From Pseudonocardia sp. (GTDB lineage: Bacteria; Actinomycetota; Actinomycetes; Mycobacteriales; Pseudonocardiaceae), in contig JAJCYC010000329.1 of NCBI GenBank assembly GCA_029263115.1, positions 1 to 32,028 on the forward strand: a DNA stretch of 32,028 bases, written 5' to 3'. Positions 27,316 through 32,028 of the stretch are shown in pieces (position 1 is the stretch's first letter; each line of letters starts with the position of its first letter). Below the pieces are notes generated by a model, which searched no databases, was not told the origin of the DNA, and worked only from the letters and a program-made list of their open reading frames with translations. The position numbers and the translations under genes were made by a program.

Positions 27316-27935
27316 GTGACCCCTCGCGCAGCCGCTGGTCACGGGCAGCCGGGCCGCTGGTGCTGCTGCTGGCCGCGGTGTCCTTCGGGGCCGTCGCGGT
27401 GAGCACGCTGATCCCGTCACAGGCCGAGCGCGAGCTCGCCGCGTTCGTGCCGTCCCCAGAGCGACCGGACCCGTCGACCGGCATCCCCGGGATCGTGATC
27501 GGACCGGTGCCCGTCGACGACCACACGACCGTGCCCGCGCCTCCCGGCGACCCGGGCGAGCCTCCGGTCGGCGGTCCGCACCTCCCGGGATACGCGGCGT
27601 GCGACGGCGTGGCCCATCCCGACCCCGTCGGCGACGACGACGCCGTGGGCGCGATGGAGCGTGGCGCGGTCTGGATCACCTACGACCCGGAGCGCACCGC
27701 CCCGACGACAGTCCGCGCGCTCGCGGCCACCCGAGTCACCGGCGGCGACGGCCTGTTCATGGCGCCCTACCCCGGGCTCACGAGCCCGATCTCGCTGCAG
27801 GCATGGGGGCACCGCCTGCTGCTGGACACCCCGGACGACCCGCGCTTCGAGCAATTCATCCGGGCCCTGAGCGACAACCCGTACACCGCGCCGGACCCGG
27901 ACGCCGGCTGCGCGCCCGGCGGACCCGACCGCTGA
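27312..27935 (+). CDS. DUF3105 family membrane-anchored protein
   Basis: 207 residues. One membrane helix at about 14-33 anchors an extracytoplasmic domain with DUF3105 landmarks: AVWITYDPE in the middle, APYPGLTSPISLQAWGHRL, and a final Pro/Cys-rich DPDAGCAPGG. Actinobacterial DUF3105 proteins are often found near metal- or copper-related genes; their function is unknown. The ATG lies inside the lnt stop, so translation is coupled. It is the second gene of a three-gene operon that ends with the Asp-box lipoprotein. Confidence 0.85.
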   Translation: MSDPSRSRWSRAAGPLVLLLAAVSFGAVAVSTLIPSQAERELAAFVPSPERPDPSTGIPGIVIGPVPVDDHTTVPAPPGDPGEPPVGGPHLPGYAACDGVAHPDPVGDDDAVGAMERGAVWITYDPERTAPTTVRALAATRVTGGDGLFMAPYPGLTSPISLQAWGHRLLLDTPDDPRFEQFIRALSDNPYTAPDPDAGCAPGGPDR

Positions 27936-27954
27936 CCCGAACCTGGAGACGACC

Positions 27955-28794
27955 ATGAACCGTTCCCACCACCTGCGCGTCGCATTCGTGCCCGCCATCG
28001 CGCTCGCACTGGCCGGCTGCGCCGGGCCCGACGCCATGACCGGGACCGCGGACGCCGGCCCCGTGTTCGCACACGTGCACGGCCTCGGCGTCGACCCGGC
28101 CGACGGCACGGTCTACGTCGCCTCCCACGACGGGCTGTTCCGCTCCGGGCCCGACGGGCTCACACCGGCCGGGGCCGCCGGTCGCGACCTCATGGGATTC
28201 ACGATCGCCGGTCCCGGCACTTACCTGTCCAGCGGGCACCCGGCGCCCGGCGACGACCTGCCCAACCCGCTCGGCCTGGTCGAGAGCCGCGACGGCGGCG
28301 ACACGTGGACGCCCGTCTCGCTGACCGGCGAGGTCGACTTCCATGCCCTCGAGGTCGCCTCGGGCAGCGTCTTCGGCTACGACGCCACGAACCGGCTGCT
28401 GCGCGCGAGCGGGGACGGGGGCCGTTCCTGGGAGGACCGCTCGACGCTGGACGCGCTCGACATCGCCGTCGACCCCGCCGATCCGGCCCGGGTGCTCGCC
28501 ACCGTGGCGGGCGGGGTCACATCCAGCGCGGACGGAGGACAAACCTTCGGCCCGCCGACCGGCCCGCAGCTGGCATACCTGTCGTGGGGCCCGAACGGGA
28601 AGGTCTACGGCCTCGACCTGGACAGCACGGTGTTCACCAGCTCCGACGGCGGCACCTCGTGGCAGCAGGTCGGGGCGGGGCCGGGCGGCCGCCCACAGGC
28701 ACTCACAGCCGTCGACGACGCGCTGCTCGCCGCCACCGCCACCGGCGTGTACCGCTCCGACGACGGCGGAGTGACGTTCACCGGCATCACATGA
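27955..28794 (+). CDS. Asp-box (BNR-type) repeat lipoprotein, F510_1955-like
   Basis: 279 residues with ATG after GGAG. The lipobox is LALAGC with Cys22. The rest is a predicted beta-propeller with five Asp-box motifs: SRDGGDTW, SGDGGRSW, SADGGQTF, SSDGGTSW and SDDGGVTF. Some databases call such proteins glycosyl hydrolases, but no catalytic residues are evident, and a surface-binding role is equally likely. HVHGLGVDPADG at the start of the mature part is shared by the family. It lies in the same operon as lnt and DUF3105, and lnt would be the enzyme to acylate it. Confidence 0.85.
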   Translation: MNRSHHLRVAFVPAIALALAGCAGPDAMTGTADAGPVFAHVHGLGVDPADGTVYVASHDGLFRSGPDGLTPAGAAGRDLMGFTIAGPGTYLSSGHPAPGDDLPNPLGLVESRDGGDTWTPVSLTGEVDFHALEVASGSVFGYDATNRLLRASGDGGRSWEDRSTLDALDIAVDPADPARVLATVAGGVTSSADGGQTFGPPTGPQLAYLSWGPNGKVYGLDLDSTVFTSSDGGTSWQQVGAGPGGRPQALTAVDDALLAATATGVYRSDDGGVTFTGIT

Positions 28795-28853
28795 CGGTGA
28801 CGGTCCGCGGGTTCCGGTCCCGGCGACGGCGGGAGGTTCCCGGCGCCTAGCGT

Positions 28854-28890
28854 GCGCTGCCCGGCCGCGGCGTCCGCGGCCGGGCAGCGC
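28854..28890. terminator. Perfect 17-bp hairpin between convergent genes
   Basis: GCGCTGCCCGGCCGCGG (28854-28870), CGT, and its perfect complement (28874-28890). It sits between the convergent Asp-box lipoprotein and DUF305 genes and probably acts as a bidirectional terminator; there is no U-tract. Confidence 0.75.
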
Positions 28891-28896
28891 GGCCGG

Positions 28897-29517
28897 TCAG
28901 ACCTGCGTGAGCAGGGTCTCCATCTCGGTGATCTCGGACTGCTGCGTGTCGATGATCGTCTGGGCCAGCTCCAGCGCTGCGGGGTCGGCGCCCTCGTCGA
29001 GCTCGACCTGCGCCATCTCCACCGCACCCCGGTGGTGCCCGACCATCATCTCCAGGAACATCCGGTCGAACGCGGCCCCAGTGGACTGTTCGAGGGCCTG
29101 CATCTGCTCGGGCGTCATCATCCCCTCCATGCCCTCCATGCCCTCCATTCCGGACATGCCGCCCATCGCATCACCTGCCGGAACCTCGGCTCCCCACTCC
29201 TGCAGCCAGCCCGTCATGGTCTCGATCTCCGGGCCCTGCGCCGCGCCGATCCGGGTTGCGAGGTCGAGGACCTCCGGGTTCTCGCTTCGGCCGACGGCGA
29301 GCTCCGCCATCTCGACGGCCTGGCGGTGGTGCGGGATCATTCCCTGCGCGAACGTGATGTCTGCATCGTTCTGAGTGCCCTGCGACGCGACCGCGGACGA
29401 TCCGGATCCGGTGGAGCCGGGGGCGGCGGTGTCCGCGCCGGACGCGCACCCGGCCAGCGCCAGTCCGGCAACGGCGGTGGCGGCCAACAGGCGTGCGGCA
29501 GTGAACCTTCTGCTCAT
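28897..29517 (-). CDS. DUF305 lipoprotein, Met-rich
   Basis: 206 residues. Lipobox LALAGC with Cys24. There are two DUF305 repeats, each with a double-histidine helix: MIPHHRQAVEMAELAV (His63, His64) and MMVGHHRGAVEMAQVEL (His161, His162). Between them lies a Met/Gly/Glu stretch with about ten methionines (GGMSGMEGMEGMEGMM). Methionine clusters of this type bind Cu(I) in periplasmic copper proteins, and DUF305 proteins are frequent in copper-resistance loci, so a copper-handling role is likely though unproven. It follows the DUF6153 gene on the same strand. Confidence 0.88.
   Translation of the reverse strand: MSRRFTAARLLAATAVAGLALAGCASGADTAAPGSTGSGSSAVASQGTQNDADITFAQGMIPHHRQAVEMAELAVGRSENPEVLDLATRIGAAQGPEIETMTGWLQEWGAEVPAGDAMGGMSGMEGMEGMEGMMTPEQMQALEQSTGAAFDRMFLEMMVGHHRGAVEMAQVELDEGADPAALELAQTIIDTQQSEITEMETLLTQV
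29123..29149. repeat. 9-bp tandem repeat in the DUF305 gene
   Basis: Three copies of CCCTCCATG (the last ends in T) encode repeated Met-Glu-Gly in the methionine-rich linker. Copy-number change would keep the frame. Confidence 0.8.
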
Positions 29518-29579
29518 GATCTGGTGATACCTCTCGAACGTGTGTGGACGTGCGGGTCAACCGAGTCGCTCGGGCGACC

Positions 29580-30029
29580 TCACGTCCGCAGCACGCACAG
29601 CAGCGCCAGCCTGGCCGGCGCCGACGGCGGTGGGGCCCGGGGAGCCGGCACCGGCTGTGCCGGACGCCGTGATGACCGAAGGGCCGGCGTTGTGCCCCTG
29701 CGCCACGGCGTCATCGCGGCGATGACGATCGCGAACCCGGTCAGGATCGCCAGGCACAGGTGAAGGATGCCGGCGTCGGCGTGGGGGGCAGGTGGCGGGG
29801 TGCCTCGCTGCGTGCCGTCCTGCCGCATCTCGTCGCGCTGCATGCCCGCGTCGGGGTCCTGGACCAGGGCCTGCACGGACTGCGCGTCGCTGGCCGCCAT
29901 GGCCGTCCCGTGCGGACCCGGCAGGCCGGTGGAGAGGTGATGCATCGCGATCAGTCCCGCGAGCAGGCCGGTGACCAGCGCGGCGAGCAGCAACGCCCGC
30001 CGGCCGCTTCCCCACGCTGCTCTCAACAT
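29580..30029 (-). CDS. DUF6153 family membrane protein
   Basis: 149 residues: an N-terminal membrane helix ending in AGLIAMHHLSTG, a polar middle part with HAD, a second helix (ILHLCLAILTGFAIVIAAM) and a Pro/Arg-rich tail ending in LCVLRT. The pattern of two helices with His at the outer boundary and the terminal VLRT matches DUF6153, an actinobacterial family of unknown function often next to DUF305 genes. It lies 62 nt upstream of the DUF305 gene and is likely co-transcribed. It is divergent from the gene at 30053, with only 23 bp between the two starts. Confidence 0.75.
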   Translation of the reverse strand: MLRAAWGSGRRALLLAALVTGLLAGLIAMHHLSTGLPGPHGTAMAASDAQSVQALVQDPDAGMQRDEMRQDGTQRGTPPPAPHADAGILHLCLAILTGFAIVIAAMTPWRRGTTPALRSSRRPAQPVPAPRAPPPSAPARLALLCVLRT

Positions 30030-30052
30030 CGACTTCTACCATACGCGGTGCC

Positions 30053-31243
30053 GTGGCCCGCACTGTGCGAGGTACGGCTTTCGCTCCGGCCATCGGTGAG
30101 GCACCCTCGACAGGTGCCGACCGATTCCCGGGCCTGCGGTCCGCACCGGTCGTGAATGGGCCAGCACACGCCGCGCTCGCGCTGCGGCGGCTCTCGACCC
30201 GCCTCGTGGCCGTCGTCGTCGCGGTCGCCGTGCTCGCGGCGGCAGGCGCTGTCGTCTGGGCCGCCACGTTCACGCTGATGAGCGCCGGGATCCGGCCGGG
30301 GTCGGCCTGCGCACCCACCGACGGCGACGTCCCGATCGAGGCGGCCGGCCAGTCGGGCGTCACCGACGAACAACTCGCGAACGCCGCGGTCATCGTCACG
30401 ACCGGACGGGAGCAGGGCGTCCCCGAGCGCGGCCTGTGGGTAGCGCTCGCGACCGCCCTGCAGGAATCGGGCCTGCGCAACCTCGACTACGGCGACCGGG
30501 ACTCGCTCGGGCTGTTCCAGCAGCGCCCGTCGCAGGGCTGGGGCAGCCCCGCCCAGGTCCGGGACCCGCGATACGCGGCCACCCAGTTCTACGACCGGCT
30601 CGTCGAGGTCCCCGACTGGACCGCGATGCCGCTGTGGCAGGCCGCCCAGACGGTGCAGCGCTCCGCGTTCCCGCTCGCCTACGCCAAGTGGGAGCAGACC
30701 GCAGCGAACATCCTCGCCGAGGCCGGCGACGGCGTGTTCGTGGCCGCGGCGGCGGCCGCGCAGCACTGCGTCCCCGGTTCGGTCACCGCGTTCGGGGGCG
30801 GACCTGACGGGTGCGTCGAGGACGACCCCACGACCAACGGCTGCGTCACCTCGACCACCCTCTACGCCGTCACGCAGGCGACCGCCGCGTTCGGCGGCCT
30901 GCGCGACGGGCCGCTCATCCGGTCCGCCGGCTGCCACGCCCAGCGCCCCGCCAACCCCACCAGCGACCACCCGCTCGGCAAGGGCTGCGACCTGTTCCCC
31001 GGCCGCGGCGGAACCTTCGCCCGCGGCATCGAGGTCGACAACGGCTGGCGGGTCGCCGAGTGGTTCCGGCAGAACTCCGAAGCACTCCAGGTTTCCTACA
31101 TCATCTGGCAGGGCCGGATCTGGACGGCCGGATCGGCCGATCAGAACGGCTGGGGGCGGCCCTACACCGGTGGCGGCGTCTACGATCCGGGCGATCCGGT
31201 CGGGGGGCACTACGACCACCTCCACATCTCCTTCGAACGCTGA
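30053..31243 (+). CDS. Membrane-anchored protein with a transglycosylase-like and an ARB_07466-like domain
   Basis: 396 residues. One membrane helix at about 51-71. Residues 100-225 form a lysozyme-like module (ALQESGLRNLDYGDRDSLGL followed by FQQRPSQGWG), with Glu in QESGLRN as the likely acid. Residues 270-396 carry the ARB_07466-like domain: TSDHPLGKGCDLFPG, VSYIIWQGRIW, HYDHLHISF. Similar proteins in actinomycetes are cell-wall hydrolases linked to growth or conjugation. The GTG at 30053 is the earliest start; a GTG nearer the helix (about 30152) is also possible because the first 33 residues look poorly conserved. It is the third relative of this domain in the window. Confidence 0.8.
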   Translation: MARTVRGTAFAPAIGEAPSTGADRFPGLRSAPVVNGPAHAALALRRLSTRLVAVVVAVAVLAAAGAVVWAATFTLMSAGIRPGSACAPTDGDVPIEAAGQSGVTDEQLANAAVIVTTGREQGVPERGLWVALATALQESGLRNLDYGDRDSLGLFQQRPSQGWGSPAQVRDPRYAATQFYDRLVEVPDWTAMPLWQAAQTVQRSAFPLAYAKWEQTAANILAEAGDGVFVAAAAAAQHCVPGSVTAFGGGPDGCVEDDPTTNGCVTSTTLYAVTQATAAFGGLRDGPLIRSAGCHAQRPANPTSDHPLGKGCDLFPGRGGTFARGIEVDNGWRVAEWFRQNSEALQVSYIIWQGRIWTAGSADQNGWGRPYTGGGVYDPGDPVGGHYDHLHISFER

Positions 31244-31440
31244 GATGCATAATTTGCCGGACGCACCGTCAGGGCATCGACATTGTGCGTCGACAGCCTT
31301 CTACCTACAGCCCGGGCCGCAACACAGACGGCGCGGTGGTCTGCATCTGCGGCGAGTAGTCGCCCGTTACGTGCCGATGCTGGGCGAGGTCGCGACCCGC
31401 CTGCACCCTCGGAAGATCGTCCTCGCTCACCGCGTTCGTC

Positions 31441-32028
31441 TCAGCGCGAGCGAGGGTCGCCGTTCGGCTGGGCCTCGGGCCCGATCTTCTGACTGATCAG
31501 CTCGCCGGGGTCGGCCCGGTGCCCGACGGGCGCCTCCCCGCGGAAGCGCTCCACCAGGTGCGGGTAGTGCAGCTCGAACGCCGGGCGCTCGGAGCGGATC
31601 CGGGGCAGCTCGGTGAAGTTGTGCCGCGGCGGCGGGCAGGACGTGGCCCACTCCAGCGAGTTGCCGAAGCCCCACGGGTCGTCGACGGTGACCACGCGGC
31701 CGTAGCGGTAGCTCTTCAACACGTTCCAGATGAACGGCAGCGTCGAGGCCCCGAGCACGAACGCCCCGACCGAGGAGATCGAGTTCAGCACGGTGAACCC
31801 GTCCTGGGGCTGGTAGTCGACGTAGCGGCGCGGCATGCCGGCGTTGCCCAGCCAGTGCTGCACCAGGAACGTCAGGTGAAAACCGACGAACGTGGTCCAG
31901 AAGTGGAACTTGCCCAGCGTCTCGTCCATCATCCGGCCGGTCATCTTCGGGAACCAGAAGTAGATGCCGGCGTAGGTGGCGAACACGATCGTGCCGAACA
32001 GCACGTAGTGGAAGTGCGCCACCACGAA
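31441..32028 (-). CDS. ctaD: Cytochrome c oxidase subunit I, C-terminal part (gene continues off the right edge)
   Basis: The visible part begins with [16 protein letters not shown], the helix that supplies the haem a3 and haem a histidines (HFH), and goes on with [45 protein letters not shown] and [14 protein letters not shown], all typical of actinobacterial CtaD. The C-terminal tail is hydrophilic and ends at 31441. The oxidase reduces O2 to water and pumps protons in the plasma membrane. The N-terminal two thirds, with the copper B ligands, are outside the window. Convergent with the preceding gene. Confidence 0.93.
   Translation of the reverse strand, partial: FVVAHFHYVLFGTIVFATYAGIYFWFPKMTGRMMDETLGKFHFWTTFVGFHLTFLVQHWLGNAGMPRRYVDYQPQDGFTVLNSISSVGAFVLGASTLPFIWNVLKSYRYGRVVTVDDPWGFGNSLEWATSCPPPRHNFTELPRIRSERPAFELHYPHLVERFRGEAPVGHRADPGELISQKIGPEAQPNGDPRSR

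Overview
The window is very GC-rich DNA with strong third-position G/C preference, GTG starts and AGGAG-type ribosome binding sites. It comes from an actinomycete. The gene families (actinobacterial ParB/DUF932 mobile-element genes, DUF3105, DUF305, DUF6153, RipA-like hydrolases) suggest Pseudonocardiaceae, perhaps Pseudonocardia; this is inference without any search. Left to right there are five blocks.

(1) 1-4.4 kb, minus strand: plasmid or ICE-type genes (DUF932 protein, an unrecognised 378-residue protein, a ParB-like protein). The ParB-like gene is cut at its 3' end by what looks like the terminal repeats of an IS21-family element that continues off the left edge.

(2) 4.8-7.5 kb, plus strand: a frameshifted XRE regulator behind two perfect palindromes, then a compact mercury operon. 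It holds a MerR with all three Hg-binding cysteines, an organomercurial lyase fused to a thioredoxin-like domain, and a rhodanese-CBS protein whose frame is crossed by one UGA. That UGA is followed by a hairpin, so the gene is a good selenoprotein candidate.

(3) 7.6-19.3 kb, minus strand: a tight operon nuoA-X-nuoHJKLMN followed by a very large tyrosinase-vWA fusion. The nuo set has only the membrane arm of complex I. X looks like a vestigial NuoB joined through a His-rich linker to a vestigial NuoD, with no Fe-S cysteines. NuoN and NuoM are altered at the key membrane glutamate.

(4) 19.3-25.7 kb: cell-envelope genes, several broken. They are a multiply frameshifted lytic-transglycosylase-like gene, a TetR regulator divergent from two small membrane proteins, two ARB_07466-like secreted proteins (one frameshifted) and a frameshifted rhodanese lipoprotein.

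(5) 25.7-32 kb: apolipoprotein N-acyltransferase-like gene, DUF3105 and an Asp-box repeat lipoprotein in one plus-strand operon. This converges on a Met-rich DUF305 lipoprotein plus DUF6153 pair across a perfect 17-bp hairpin. Then come a transglycosylase-like/ARB_07466 protein and the 3' end of ctaD (cytochrome oxidase subunit I). Blocks 3 and 5 share a copper/respiration flavour (tyrosinase, DUF305, ctaD). The strongest leads are the putative selenocysteine rhodanese in the mercury operon and the orphan complex I membrane arm with its NuoB/NuoD-like His-rich fusion.
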